DNA of 35,368 nt from CAINVV01 sp037129695 (GCA_037129695.1 JBAXUL010000033.1:1-35368); one strand, 5' to 3'. Shown: positions 8,409 through 20,300, counted from the stretch's first letter. The notes: generated by a model not told the origin, from the letters alone. Made by a program: numbers and translations.

Positions 8409-9674
8409 ATGTTTGACGTAGATATCTGGCAGGAGATTTTTAGTACCATCCGGAAAAACAAGCTCAGGACTTTCCTGACCGGTTTTTCAGTGGCGTGGGG
8501 TATTTTCATGCTGATGGTTCTGCTTGGATCCGGGAACGGACTTTCAAACGGCGTCAAGGATCAGTTTGCAGAAAATGCAGTGAATGTAATGTGGATGTGG
8601 ACCGGTGAGACCTCTATCCCATACAACGGACTTAAAGAGGGACGGGCCGTCAAATTCAACAATCAGGATTATGACTTTCTGACTACCAAGTCCAAGGAAG
8701 TGGAAAAGGTTTCTTCCCGTTATTATCTTCCCAACGATATTTTATATGCCTACGGGAAAGAGTACGGATCTTTCGAGACCAGTACCTGCTTTCCTTCCTT
8801 AAAGGACATGGAAAATATTAACGTTCAATCAGGTAGATTTGTCAACGAGCTTGATATGCAGGAGTTTCGCAAGGTGGTGGTCATCGGGGATGAAATTCGC
8901 AAAGCGCTTTTCAAGGAAGAGGATCCCATCGGGAAATATGTGAAAATTGGCGGAGTTCCTTTTTATGTGATCGGAGTATCAAAAGACAAAAAAAGGGCTG
9001 AAAAAAACAGGCAGGCCTACATGCCCTTCTCGACGGCACAACGGATTTTTAACGGGGGAGACAGGGTGCATACATTTACCGTGACTTCCAAAATTGTACA
9101 GACTTCGGAAGAAGCCGATGCGATTACAGAAAAAATCAGGCAGGATATGGCCAAAAGGCATGATTTTGATCCCAACGACAAAAGAGCAATGGGGTCATTC
9201 AACATGTTAACACAGTATATCCGAACCATGAAAATCTTTCAGGCCATCAATCTTTTTGTCTGGATCATCGGAATCGGAACCTTGATTGCAGGTATTGTCG
9301 GTGTAAGCAACATCATGCTGATACTTGTCAAAGAACGTACCCGGGAGATCGGTATCAGAAAAGCGATTGGTGCGACCCCATTTTCAGTGATCAGCCTGGT
9401 ATTGCTTGAATCAGTCTTAATTACCACAGTGGCCGGTTATATCGGTTTAATTATGGGTGTTGGATTGATGGAGTTGGTCAATATGGTGCTTGAACAGGCT
9501 GCCGCTGCCAGTGGACCGAGTAACAACAGCTTCTTTTTGAATCCTACGGTAGATTTTAAAACTGCGATTTCTGCAACGCTGATTCTGATCCTTTCCGGAG
9601 CTTTGGCCGGTTATTTGCCTGCAAGAAAAGCTGCCAACGTAACGCCTATTGAGGCATTGCGGGATGAGAATTAG
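8409..9674 (+). CDS. MacB-type ABC permease, first paralogue
   Basis: A 421-aa permease with the MacB layout. TM1 is at about 22-44 (TGFSVAWGIFMLMVLLGSGN), followed by a large periplasmic MacB_PCD-type domain (about 45-270) and a C-terminal FtsX domain with three further membrane segments (roughly 275-300, 325-350 and 380-400). It ends with the family's ARKAANVTPIEALRDE coupling tail. It lacks an ATPase domain, which is supplied by the gene upstream. The second permease 108 bases downstream has the same architecture and clear similarity, so the pair probably forms a heterodimer. Confidence 0.9.
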   Translation: MFDVDIWQEIFSTIRKNKLRTFLTGFSVAWGIFMLMVLLGSGNGLSNGVKDQFAENAVNVMWMWTGETSIPYNGLKEGRAVKFNNQDYDFLTTKSKEVEKVSSRYYLPNDILYAYGKEYGSFETSTCFPSLKDMENINVQSGRFVNELDMQEFRKVVVIGDEIRKALFKEEDPIGKYVKIGGVPFYVIGVSKDKKRAEKNRQAYMPFSTAQRIFNGGDRVHTFTVTSKIVQTSEEADAITEKIRQDMAKRHDFDPNDKRAMGSFNMLTQYIRTMKIFQAINLFVWIIGIGTLIAGIVGVSNIMLILVKERTREIGIRKAIGATPFSVISLVLLESVLITTVAGYIGLIMGVGLMELVNMVLEQAAAASGPSNNSFFLNPTVDFKTAISATLILILSGALAGYLPARKAANVTPIEALRDEN

Positions 9675-9681
9675 CTGTTGG

Positions 9682-9709
9682 CTTTTGGCTGTTTGTGATT
9701 AGCCAAAAG
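9682..9709. repeat. Inverted repeat and TAGC-rich intergenic tract
   Basis: Just after the first permease stop, CTTTTGGCT (9682-9690) and AGCCAAAAG (9701-9709) form a perfect 9-bp stem with a 10-nt loop. It is followed by A-rich rather than T-rich sequence, so it would not terminate plus-strand transcription. The following AGCTAACGGCTAATAGCT (9727-9744) belongs to a TAGC-rich motif seen again at 26303-26385. Confidence 0.45.
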
Positions 9710-9782
9710 AAAAAATGCGATAAAAAGCTAACGGCTAATAGCTTGATAAAATAAAACATAGAACACAACAATTCTTTTTGAA

Positions 9783-11051
9783 ATGTTTGATCTCGACAGA
9801 TGGAATGAAATTTGGCATGCGCTTGCTAAAAACAAAGTAAGGAGTCTCCTCACCGCCTTTGGTGTGTTCTGGGGTATCTTCATGCTGATTGTCATGGCAG
9901 GAGCCAGTAACGGATTAAAAAACGGTATCGTGGAAGGGGTGGCCAAGTTTGCCACGAACTCCTGTTTCCTCTGGTCAGAACAGACCGGAGAACCTTACAA
10001 GGGTTTTAAACGCGGCCGTCAGTGGAACATGGATTCAGATGATCTTGCCTATATCGTAAACAACGTTCCGGAAGTGGAATACATTTCGCCCAAGAATTTC
10101 GGATCCAGAATGAACGGAGGACCCAATACCATTCACGGACTCAAAACCGGAGCGTACAATGTGAAGGGTGATTACCCTGAATACATCAAAATTGATCCTT
10201 ATACCATCATTCAGGGAAGATGGATCAATGAGATGGATATCCTTGACAAGCGCAAGGTGTGTGTGGTTGGCGAGAAGGTTTTTGAGCAGATGTTTGATAA
10301 AAATGAAAACCCGCTCGGTGAATACCTCAAGATCTCAGGCGTATACTACCAGGTAATTGGCGTGATCAAACCCGAAACACAGATCAACATCAACGGGCGT
10401 GCTGAAGAGTCGATTTTCCTTCCTTTTACTACCATGCAGCAAACCTACAACATGGGCAACATGGTTCATTTTCTTGCCATAACAGCAAAAAAGGGAGTAC
10501 CTGTAAGTGTCGTTGAAGAGAAAGTGAAAAGTATCATTAAAATGCGTCACTCCATTGCTCCAACAGATACACAGGCGCTAAACAGCGTCAATATTGAAGA
10601 ACAGTTTAAACAGATCAGTGGCCTTTTTATCGCAATAGGGGTGTTGACCTGGATTGTGGGCATAGGTACTCTGATGGCGGGTGTGATTGGTGTGAGCAAT
10701 ATCATGCTGGTAATTGTCAAGGAACGCACCAAGGAAATTGGTGTACAACGTGCGTTGGGTGCTTCTCCCAGGACCATCATCACCCAGATTATGCTTGAGA
10801 GCGTTGCGCTGACCACCATTGCCGGATATACCGGATTATCACTTGGTGTGGCATTACTGGAACTGGTGAACAAAATCATTGAAAGTCAGCCAGTAACTAC
10901 AGACCGGGCTTTTTTCAAACATCCAGAAGTCAGCATGACCATTGCTGTTGCATCGCTTACCATACTTGTTCTTGCCGGACTCTTTGCAGGTTCTATTCCC
11001 GCCAAAAGGGCACTGATGATTAAACCGATCGAAGCGCTGCGTGAAGAATGA
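9783..11051 (+). CDS. MacB-type ABC permease, second paralogue
   Basis: A 422-aa permease with the same order as its upstream neighbour: TM1 at about 21-43 (FGVFWGIFMLIVMAGASNG), periplasmic MacB_PCD-like domain, then FtsX with three membrane segments and the tail PAKRALMIKPIEALREE. The N-termini of the two paralogues align without gaps (MFD-D-W-EI...KNK-R--LT-F-V-WGIFML), pointing to tandem duplication followed by divergence. Together with one ATPase, an adaptor and a TolC-like protein it would form a tripartite MacAB-TolC-like system with a hetero-dimeric permease. Confidence 0.9.
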   Translation: MFDLDRWNEIWHALAKNKVRSLLTAFGVFWGIFMLIVMAGASNGLKNGIVEGVAKFATNSCFLWSEQTGEPYKGFKRGRQWNMDSDDLAYIVNNVPEVEYISPKNFGSRMNGGPNTIHGLKTGAYNVKGDYPEYIKIDPYTIIQGRWINEMDILDKRKVCVVGEKVFEQMFDKNENPLGEYLKISGVYYQVIGVIKPETQININGRAEESIFLPFTTMQQTYNMGNMVHFLAITAKKGVPVSVVEEKVKSIIKMRHSIAPTDTQALNSVNIEEQFKQISGLFIAIGVLTWIVGIGTLMAGVIGVSNIMLVIVKERTKEIGVQRALGASPRTIITQIMLESVALTTIAGYTGLSLGVALLELVNKIIESQPVTTDRAFFKHPEVSMTIAVASLTILVLAGLFAGSIPAKRALMIKPIEALREE

Positions 11052-11162
11052 CGTAAAACATGTTGGAAAAATGGTGCGTAATGCATCTAAAATATTAATA
11101 AAGAGTAAATTAGTAAATAGAATATAAACAGATATTGAATAAAAATAAAATCAAAGGTTGCC

Positions 11163-12275
11163 ATGAAAAAATTTTTGAAAATTTTAGGACTCAGTTTAAT
11201 TGCCATCCTGTTCATTGGGACGCTGGTGTTTTTGTACAAAAAATCACAGAAGAAACCCGATCAGTTTGAAATAAAGAATGCAACTGTCAACAACATCATC
11301 AAGAAAACGGTGGCTACCGGAACGGTTCAGCCCAGAAAAGAGATTGAGATCAAACCTCAGGTTTCCGGTATCATCGAGAAGGTTTATCTGGAGGCAGGAC
11401 AGATGGTTCACAAAGAGGATGTAATGGCGCAAATCAATATCATTCCTGATATGGTAACGCTAAATAATGCTGAATCCAGAGTCAAAAGAGCACAGCTCAA
11501 TTTTGAGGATGCGAAAATAGATTATGATCGTCAGACAACCTTGTTTGAGAAAAAGGTGACTTCCAAAGAGGAGTACCAAAAGGCGCGACTTACCTATAAC
11601 TCTTCCCGCGAAGAGGTTGAAGCGGCTGAAAACAATCTTGAATTGATCCGCAAAGGGGTGACTAAAAATTCAGCGAAAACCACCAACACCCTTATTCGGT
11701 CTACAATTAACGGAATGGTACTTGATGTGCCTGTAAAAGAGGGATTTTCGGTTATTCAGGCCAATACGTTCAATGCCGGTACAACGATTGCCATCGTTGC
11801 TGACATGAATGATATGATTTTTCTGGGCAAGGTTGATGAGACCGAAGTAGGAAAAATCAGGGAGGGAATGAATATAGAACTGACCATTGGAGCCATTGAC
11901 AACGAAAAGTTCAATGCGATCCTGAAATATATCGCTCCCAAGGGCAAAACTGAGAATGGCGCCATTCAGTTCGAGATCAAGGCCGATGTTTTACTGAAAA
12001 AAGATCAGTTCATCCGCTCGGGTTACAGTGCCAATGCCAATATCGTACTCGACCGTCGCGACAGCGTGCTCACCATTCCTGAAGGTTTGCTTAAATTTGC
12101 CCATGATACCGCTTATGTTGAGGTTCAGAAAGCAGCGGATCAATACGAGAAGAGATTTGTGAAAACAGGATTATCAGATGGTATCAATATTGAGATTGTA
12201 TCTGGTATCAAGAAAGAAGATAAAATCAAGGGTAACCTGATCGATCCGAACAAAAAACCGGAAGAAAAGAAATAA
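11163..12275 (+). CDS. MacA/HlyD-like periplasmic adaptor protein
   Basis: A 370-aa membrane fusion protein. It has a single N-terminal membrane anchor at about 8-27 and then the lipoyl-like half-motif EIEIKPQVSGIIEKVYLEAGQMV at about 60-82. A helical-hairpin coiled coil follows (about 95-170, rich in K/E/A, for example NNAESRVKRAQLNFEDAKIDY), then the second lipoyl half (VLDVPVKEGFSVI), a beta-barrel and a membrane-proximal domain. It links the inner-membrane permease pair to the TolC-like outer-membrane protein encoded 54 bases downstream. The C-terminus is Lys-rich (PNKKPEEKK). Confidence 0.92.
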   Translation: MKKFLKILGLSLIAILFIGTLVFLYKKSQKKPDQFEIKNATVNNIIKKTVATGTVQPRKEIEIKPQVSGIIEKVYLEAGQMVHKEDVMAQINIIPDMVTLNNAESRVKRAQLNFEDAKIDYDRQTTLFEKKVTSKEEYQKARLTYNSSREEVEAAENNLELIRKGVTKNSAKTTNTLIRSTINGMVLDVPVKEGFSVIQANTFNAGTTIAIVADMNDMIFLGKVDETEVGKIREGMNIELTIGAIDNEKFNAILKYIAPKGKTENGAIQFEIKADVLLKKDQFIRSGYSANANIVLDRRDSVLTIPEGLLKFAHDTAYVEVQKAADQYEKRFVKTGLSDGINIEIVSGIKKEDKIKGNLIDPNKKPEEKK

Positions 12276-12329
12276 AATATCCCTGATTAACAAGTAAAAA
12301 GAGATAATTTAGTACAAAAATTTAAACCT

Positions 12330-13667
12330 ATGATACGAACCATTTTTACCCTGGCCTATCTGCTGCTGCTTTCGCTTTTTGCTGCCCTGCATGCCCAGGA
12401 GTTATGGACCCTGGACAAGTGCATCACGTATGCCCTTGATAACAATATACAGATCAAGCAGAGCCAGTTAAACACCCAATTTCAGCAAAATAATCTCATT
12501 GGGAAAAAGAACCTGAGATTACCGAACCTGAATGCACAGGTTTCCCAAAATCAGAATTTTGGTCGGTCGCTTACCTATCTGAATACTTATACGAACGTCA
12601 ATTCGGCACAGACAGACCTTGGGTTAGGTACGCAGATGACCGTTTATCAGGGTATGCAGATCAACAATGCCATCAAGAAAACGGAATTGGACCTTAAGGC
12701 AAGTTTCGAAGACCTGGCCAAGGCGAAAGATGATCTCTCACTCAACATCGCTTCTACCTTTCTGGAAATACTTTTCTCAAAAGAGTTGGTAGTCGTGTCT
12801 GAGCAGTCATTGGCCATCACCAGGCAGCAATTGAAGCAATCCCAGGAGAAAGTGAATGCCGGAAGTCTTGCAAGTGGTGCCTTGCTCGAGATCGAAGCGC
12901 AGGCTGCCAGGGAAGAACTGAACCTGATTGATGCAAAAAACCAGCTTCAGCTGACTAAGTTGAAACTTGCACAGATGCTTGAAGTCAATTTTACTGACCA
13001 GTTTGATGTAGTGATTCCCATTCTGCCCGAAGTAAATAGCCAGGCAACTGTGACATCTTCCCAGGACATTTACCTGACTGCATTGAAGCAGAGACCTGAA
13101 ATCAGAAGCGCCGAATATCGTTACCAGAGTACCGGTTTTCAGTTGAAAATGGCCAAAAGCGTCTATTTCCCTACGGTCTCATTTTATGCCAATTTCTATA
13201 ATTTGTACAACAACAAATACAAGGATTTGAACGGAAATTCGATCAATTTCAGCGATCAGCTCAGTAATAACCAACGCAAAGGCTTGGGATTGCAGATGAA
13301 TATTCCGATTTTTAACCGGTTCCAGAGTAAGGTTCAGGTAGACAATGCTCAAATTCAGATGCTGAATACCCAGCTCGATCTGGAAGGCACCAAAAAGGTG
13401 TTGAGGCAGCAGATTGAAACTGCACAGACAACTGCGCTTACTTCTTACAACAGGTACAAGTCGACAGAGAAAGCCGTTGAGTCAATGCGGGAAGCTTTCC
13501 GCTATTCTGAAGAGAAATTCAATGTCGGTCTTGTCAATGCAGTGGAATACAATACGGCTAAAACGAATGTTTTAAAAGCCTCTTCCGATCTGCTGAAGGC
13601 CAAATACGAGTTTATTTTCAGAACCAAGATTCTTGATTTTTACAAAGGAATTCCGATCACCCTTTGA
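12330..13667 (+). CDS. TolC-family outer-membrane efflux protein
   Basis: A 445-aa outer-membrane factor. A signal peptide (about 1-22, LLLLSLFAALHAQ|E) is followed by the family's opening WTLDKCITYALDNNIQIKQS and two internally similar helical repeats typical of OEP/TolC proteins. The second repeat begins near IYLTALKQRPEIRSAEYRYQ and ends with the coiled SEEKFNVGLVNAVEYNTAKTNVLKA. It would trimerise as an outer-membrane channel and alpha-helical tunnel docking on the adaptor encoded upstream. Last gene of the efflux operon, it converges on rnhB with a 14-base gap and no obvious terminator between. Confidence 0.93.
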   Translation: MIRTIFTLAYLLLLSLFAALHAQELWTLDKCITYALDNNIQIKQSQLNTQFQQNNLIGKKNLRLPNLNAQVSQNQNFGRSLTYLNTYTNVNSAQTDLGLGTQMTVYQGMQINNAIKKTELDLKASFEDLAKAKDDLSLNIASTFLEILFSKELVVVSEQSLAITRQQLKQSQEKVNAGSLASGALLEIEAQAAREELNLIDAKNQLQLTKLKLAQMLEVNFTDQFDVVIPILPEVNSQATVTSSQDIYLTALKQRPEIRSAEYRYQSTGFQLKMAKSVYFPTVSFYANFYNLYNNKYKDLNGNSINFSDQLSNNQRKGLGLQMNIPIFNRFQSKVQVDNAQIQMLNTQLDLEGTKKVLRQQIETAQTTALTSYNRYKSTEKAVESMREAFRYSEEKFNVGLVNAVEYNTAKTNVLKASSDLLKAKYEFIFRTKILDFYKGIPITL

Positions 13668-13681
13668 ACCCCGGAAACTGA

Positions 13682-14281
13682 TTACAGGTCCAGTGTCAAT
13701 TGATCCTTTGTCAGTCTGAAGGTTTTCCGGTGGTGTTCAGTGATGCCGAAAAGAGATATTGCCTGACGGTGCTTTTCCGTCGGGTATCCTTTGTTCCTGT
13801 CCCATCCGTATTCAGGGAAATCGGCGTGTATCTTCAGCATGTAGTCATCCCGGTAGGTCTTGGCAAGCACAGAAGCTGCTGCTATCGACATGAAACGGCC
13901 ATCACCCTTTACAAAACAGGTATGCGGGATCTTCCCGTAGGCCTTGAATCGATTCCCATCTACCAGAATTTGCTGAGGCTGAGTCGTCAACTGTGAAAGT
14001 GCCTTGTGCATGGCCAGGATAGAGGCATTCAGAATGTTGATTTTGTCGATTTCCAGTTGGTCACAGATTCCTACAGCCCATGAAAGTGCCTGATCAAGAA
14101 TGACATCCCTGAGTCGATATCTTTGTAATTCAGTGAGTTGTTTGGAATCGTTCAAGGTATCGGAACGAAAATTTTCAGGAAGAATGACCGCTGATGCAAA
14201 TACGGGTCCTGCGAGACAACCTCTGCCCGCTTCGTCGCAACCGGCCTCCAACCATCCTGTCGTGTAGCAGTTTAAAAGCAT
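13682..14281 (-). CDS. rnhB: Ribonuclease HII
   Basis: A 199-aa RNase HII, which cuts RNA in RNA-DNA hybrids and removes misincorporated ribonucleotides from DNA. The metal-binding residues are visible: Asp16-Glu17 in CDEAGRGCLAGPV, Asp108 in ILVDGN, and Asp145 in ASVLAKTYRDDYM. I start at ATG 14281. The frame also allows a TTG one codon upstream. It lies 110 bases downstream of sprA on the same strand, and its 3' end faces the TolC-like gene. Confidence 0.95.
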   Translation of the reverse strand: MLLNCYTTGWLEAGCDEAGRGCLAGPVFASAVILPENFRSDTLNDSKQLTELQRYRLRDVILDQALSWAVGICDQLEIDKINILNASILAMHKALSQLTTQPQQILVDGNRFKAYGKIPHTCFVKGDGRFMSIAAASVLAKTYRDDYMLKIHADFPEYGWDRNKGYPTEKHRQAISLFGITEHHRKTFRLTKDQLTLDL

Positions 14282-14391
14282 CAACCGAGAATTTTCAATT
14301 TATGTTTTTGATTCCAGTCTCACCGCTCCTTTCCTATCCTCATACCCTCCAATTTCAGTCTCTTGCATTGTGGAATTCTACCAATGGAATT

Positions 14392-17300
14392 CTATTGTAT
14401 CAGGGTAAATCTGAAGCTGACACCCAGATTGGAATTGGTGGTACGATAAGCATTTGAAATATAGGGACTGTTAACGATTCTGTCATAAAATAGTCTGACA
14501 ATAAAGACTTCGCTCAGGTTATAATCAGCCGAGAACTTGAAGGAAAGCGCATCCTGACCGGCTGTGAGCTGCATATTTGACTCAACCAGTTTCCGCAATA
14601 CGGTTTTATTCTTTCCGTAGGTAATATCTGCGCGGAGGTTCAGGTCATTGTTCAGCATTTTGGAAGAGGTTTTTGTCTTGAGGAAAAGTTTCATGTTTTC
14701 AAAACGGTAACCTATTCCAAGGCTTGCCTCGTTGTTGTACATTTCTGTCGTCTGGTTGTTGGTAAGACTCATGGTAATGTTCCTCATCTTCCGGTACTCC
14801 AGTCGGGTTGTCAGATTATTAATCCATGTTACATCGATGTCGAAAAGTGGATTAAAAGTTTCATTGATGTTGATGGCTGCCACGTCATGCATCGGCATGA
14901 AGTTGCTTTGGGCATCCCTGATGTAGCTGAAGCCATCGGGAACAGTCTCGTATCTCATGTTGGAAAGATAGGTTCCGACATTGTAGGTTGAGTTGTAGTC
15001 GTGGGATATGTTCATCGACTTCATCACATTTTTCAATCCTTCAATTTTGCTTACAGCACCTGAATAATTAATGCGCCAGTTTGGCATCATAAATTTGGCA
15101 GAAGGGAACGGTGAGAGCTCGACCTTGTTGATGTTTTTACCCGTATAGGCTGCAAAGAACGAAGGAATCAGGACTTCCTGCGAGGTCGGACCGTACCCGG
15201 CGGGAAATCCGGTTCCCGGATCAACCATTCCCGGCTGATAATTGTATTGGGGGTTTGCAACCCTTGCTGCATCCAGTCTTTGAGCAATGACCAACCTGTT
15301 GTTTTGCATATCCTCCCACCCCCTTGAATCCTGTACAATGGCTTTGCCCAGCTTCTCGAAGGAAGTGCCAAGCGTGATCACCGACATGCTGAAGTTTCCT
15401 CCGAATGAATTGTTGTAAGAATCCCATCCATTGTTTGCTGTGTAAAGCAAAAATTCTGACGAATTTCTGGCAAAAATGCGGTTCGCCCTCAGTTCAATTT
15501 TCAGGTCAGGTAAAGGAACCAGTTTGGCCCTGAGATTGAGTCTGGTGTTGTGGCTCATCGTGTAGGGTTTGTTTACGATGGTATCTGCCGTGACCCAGTT
15601 TTTACGGGCTGCATCGATACCGAAACTTTCATTCTGCCAACCCATGACGAAAGGTAATCCAGGCGCCAGGGAGGATCCGTTGCCGCCGCTATAGTTGTTC
15701 AGTCCGAAGAATGAAGTGGCGGGCATATAGCCGGCAAGGGATGTCCCGCCAAACTCGCCATACGAGAGATTCATATCGTAAAGCATCATCAGAAACCTCG
15801 CGGTGAGTTCACCCAAGTGTAATCTTGATGCAGTATCCTTGTCTTTTTTAGGGGTAATTTCGACAGATGCCGCGTCACAATCGGCCATTGAAGTAAAAAT
15901 AACCCTGTTGTCATTCACAACTTTGACCTGCCCTGGCACTATTTTACCGCTTTTATCCATGACATTCACCTGAACGTCGGGAGATGCCAATTTATGGAAG
16001 AAGGAATAGGGGGCATTCTTTTTCAGTTTGACATTTTGTTCCTGGTATTTTTTAACTGCTGCGGGTGCCTGGCCACCTCTGTATTTTTGCCTGCTTGCCT
16101 CCTGACTTTGCACTCTTCCTCTGCTGAATTCCCCATATTTCTGGTTCACAATCCGAAGGAATGGTACTTTGTTGTATAACTGCAAGAAATTCAGCTGACC
16201 GTTGAACTGGAAAGTGCTCATGTTGCTGATGGTGTTCCCCAAAACATAGTTCGAAGTAGTAACCGGTGCCAGGTTCCAGTCGTAACCAGCCGCATAGGTC
16301 AGGGAGGCAGATGTCCATTCGAGCAACGGTATTTTGTTGATCGGAAGGGTATAGGTGATATTCCAGGTATGGTGGTAATGGGTGTTTTTGCCTCCTTCAA
16401 GGATGGTCCTCCAAATGGTGTCGCGTCTTGCCTCATATGTGGACTTATTCGAATTTAAAGCATTCGCGGGATCTCCAAGCCGGGAAGTGTTCACGGCTGA
16501 AAAATCAAGTTTCAGGCTCCTCGTCAAATCGAATCTGAAATCATAGTAACGGTTCCAGATGAAATCTTTCTGGTAGGATATCGGAAGGATGAAATCGGGA
16601 TTGGTAATATTTCGGTACTGCAATTCGCTTCGCATGTTGTTCAGATCCGACCGGAATGAGATTTGGGCAGGACTCGGACTGAAATTTAGATCTCTGAAAA
16701 GGGTTAAATACTTGGATTTTAAGAAGGAGACATTCTTTAACGGATCTATCGATTTTGGTTTGCCATTGAAGTTATAGTTCAGTAGAGTTCTTGAATTTTG
16801 AGTCTTTTCGATTAGCGTATTGATGTCGCCGTGCTCAAATTGGTTGTAGGAATAGGAGAGGGTGAGGTTCGAAAGATCATAGAACCTGTTGTCTCTCGTT
16901 TTATTGGGCTTGTCGATCTGAACATTGGTAAAGTTGATGCTCTTGCGGGAGCTGTAATCCAGTGATATTCTTTTGATGGAATCCCGTTCTGCCTTGGATC
17001 CGGCATTGTTGAGGACTTCGCTCAATTTCACATCTTTGTCAACCGGGGAATATTCAGGGGTAGCGACCGTTTTTGAAAAGCTCATGTACATCGGAATTCT
17101 TACACCTGACTGCGGTTTAAAAAACTTGCCCAGTTCGAGGTTGGTCGAAATGTCATATTCCCGGGTATCCTCTTTTGATCGGGTACTCATTTTTGAATCG
17201 ATGTCTCCAAATCCGGAAGTCATCATTCTTCCTGCAAAGGAATAGGTTCCAAGATCGGCCAGATTGCCTGATACACGGCCAATGGCTGCCCAGCCACCCT

Positions 17301-20300
17301 TTTCTTCAAAGTTGGTCAGTCGTAATTCATTCACCCAAACAATGGCGGAGCGGTTTCCTGTGGTATGCCCCTTTCGGTTACCGATACCGATCATCATCAC
17401 GCCGACTTCCGATAGGTCAGGATTACCCTTTATTTTCATGATATTCTGGCTGTTGTTCACTCCCTGATGGATCTGAGAATATATTTCTCCCATGGTGGCC
17501 GTCCCTGAACTCATTTCTGAATTTCGTGCCAGTTTAAGTTGAGGAAGAAGGTCGAGGGGAATGTACACGCGGTTCTCTTCAGGCCAGACAATGTATCTGT
17601 CTGTCTCCAGATTATTGTCGTAATAGCCTGCAGGGGTTAATTTCAGCGGGATCTCGTATTCATAATAATTGTATTGGAAATCTGAACCCATCCGGATGAA
17701 TAGGGACAGTTCGTTGTCTCTGATCGGAGCACCCTCGATCTTCTCTGCATGAACCTCCAGTTTTAGGTTCTGATACCGACGCAGATCTATTGAAGTTGTT
17801 TTGTAGGCTGCCCTTGCCTCTCCAGGTTCGAGGTCAGTAACTCTCAGTACCATGGATTGTTCGTTCAGCTGGCGAATCTGGGCATTGTTAGGGTCTATCA
17901 CGCGATCCACCCCGGGAGGCAGTATATAATTGACCGGTTTGCGGTTACTGTTTTCTTCGATGTTGACAGCTGCGATGTCAAACTGCGAGGTCCCGGTAGG
18001 GATACTGTTGTTCTCAGTGAGTGTTTTGTCGTACTTTCTCCAGTTGGTCCGAATCAGATCGAGGGTGGCAAAACGCAATACGACAGGTTTTTTCCAGCCG
18101 CTTACCAGCATCCTCATAAAACGGATCGATCTGAAATCGCTGATTGTTCCGTATTTTTTGCTGGGCTCGGAGATGGGAACTTTGAACTGATACCAGGTAA
18201 TGATCGATTTTTTACCGCTTTTGAGGGTGACCTCAGATTGTCTTACGTCAGTGATATTATTTTTACCCAGGAGCATATTGGCTTTGTTGAGCTTGAGATC
18301 GTACTGGAAATAAGACTCGTTTTCATTCAGGGTGTTGTCATCATTGATGTCTTCCACATCTGGGATGGAGGTGGCTGCCGTAGGATAACTTTCAGTGGAT
18401 TGTTCGTTGGTCGGTGAGTTGCCTTCCGTGTTACTGAACAACTTATAGCGATCCAACAGGGTTTTTTTCTGTTGATCATAGTCAGATCCCCTAAAGTAGT
18501 GGAAATCATCACTCGAAGGGTCCTTCACCGTCTGAGCGAAAGCATTTGGGTCAACAAGAGGACTTAGCGATGATAAAAATTTCTGGAAAAATGTTTGTTC
18601 ATCTTTTGAATTCAGCCCATCTGTACCGACATCCTGATAAATTCTTGTCTGGGGTGAGTTGTCAAACGCTTTGACGAGAGATTGCTGCACCGGAACACGT
18701 CCCCAGGATGTGACATCCATGCTGCTGTAATCTCCGTTGGTAGGCAAACCCTGTTCGAAGGATTTTCTACCGTCACGAAGTACATCTTCAGAAACGGAAC
18801 CGAGGTGAAAGACTAGGCTTCCTCCGGGATTTTCATCTCCAGTTTTGTCTTCGGCAAAAGGATCCATCATCCAGAACTGGATATATTCCACATTGGTGGC
18901 TTCAAAATCACTGTTTTCCAGTTTCCGCATGATACCACCCCATCTGCTCTCCGGCCTGGCCAGGGAACCATCTCTCGCCACACCGGAAGAGTAGGATGAC
19001 GGGTTGGTGTCGTAGTTAAAAGGACCTCTTTCCTGTGGATAAAAAGCAAGGTCAAGAGTCGGAATATTGGTTGGCTGTCCGACCGGATTTTCCTTGTTGG
19101 GGAATATTTCTGCCTGAAATACTTCGCGAACGCGGTGGTCATCGAGTAAATTTTCCTGTAACATGTAAGATGGCGCGGTGTTCCTTTGCATAAACGGGTC
19201 GATCACATACCACGAAAGTCGGGCACGGTTATAGCCATATGCCAGATCGTTGATCAGGTCGCCTTCCGGGAAAAGTTCATTTCCCTGCGGAGTACTGGCC
19301 AATGACCATCCAACAAAAGATTTTAGATTAACTGGTGTTGTGGTGCCTTCAAAATCATCAAGATAGACTGCTCCTTCCTTGGAAATGGCTTTGGCATGTC
19401 CCGGAAACAGTTTGGCCCACTCCATATCAATCGCAATTTTTGAGGTCTCTCTGGTGTTGATAAAAGGCAACGCATTCACCATTTTGGTGATAAAGGGAGA
19501 GGTGGCACTGTAGGATCCGTTGAACCCAAGCATGGTGTTGGAAATAGGGTCCTCACCATAATTGACTTTCTGGGTCAGTGGTTTTTCCAGCAGATACATC
19601 ACGGTTGATCCGATGTTGAAATTCTTGCTGATTTCGTAATTCAGATGGGTTCCCAGCATCGTTTTCCTTTGCATGCTGAAAAGATCCTGGCTCTCCGTGG
19701 TGATGGAAATAGGGGTTCCCGATTCCAGTAAACCCTGGTTGATTACTTTCACCCTTCCCTGGGTATAGTCTACGATGTAATCTACATCTTCTGTCAGCTG
19801 CCGTCCACCTGCCATCACTTTCACAGATCCTCTGGCAATGTTGAGCGCGTCAAGGGAAATATCGGAACTGGACAAGCCTTTGTAGGACCCCTTCAGATGA
19901 TACTTGTTCTTTTCGGCATCCTGTTCTGCTACAGTTTTGGTATCATTGTAAAGGGTAGAATAAACATATTTGCTGGTAGCTGCGGCATCGCCATTGAATT
20001 TCTTCTGAAGGTTCGAACCGAATGGCTGAACCACAGGGAAGATGATTTTTCCTTTCGTGGCATCAATGGTAACCCGGTCAATGAAGTCGAAAATACCGTC
20101 CGGATAGGGATCCAGCTGTTTGTTCAGATTATCCAGATTCATGACATTGAGGAGGTTTTTCTCTTTGAGCGGACCATCCGGCAGATAATTCAAATCGGTT
20201 CCGGAAGCATCATTCCTGTAGAGTACATCCATCTTGAATTGCTCGCTTGAAAGGCGCTGGGAATTGATGCTGTAGATATTTTTCATCATCAGATCCCAGT

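Noticed and set aside
17857..18417. 186-aa open frame antisense to sprA
   Set aside because: Shadow of sprA. Long antisense frames are expected in a 7.5-kb gene.
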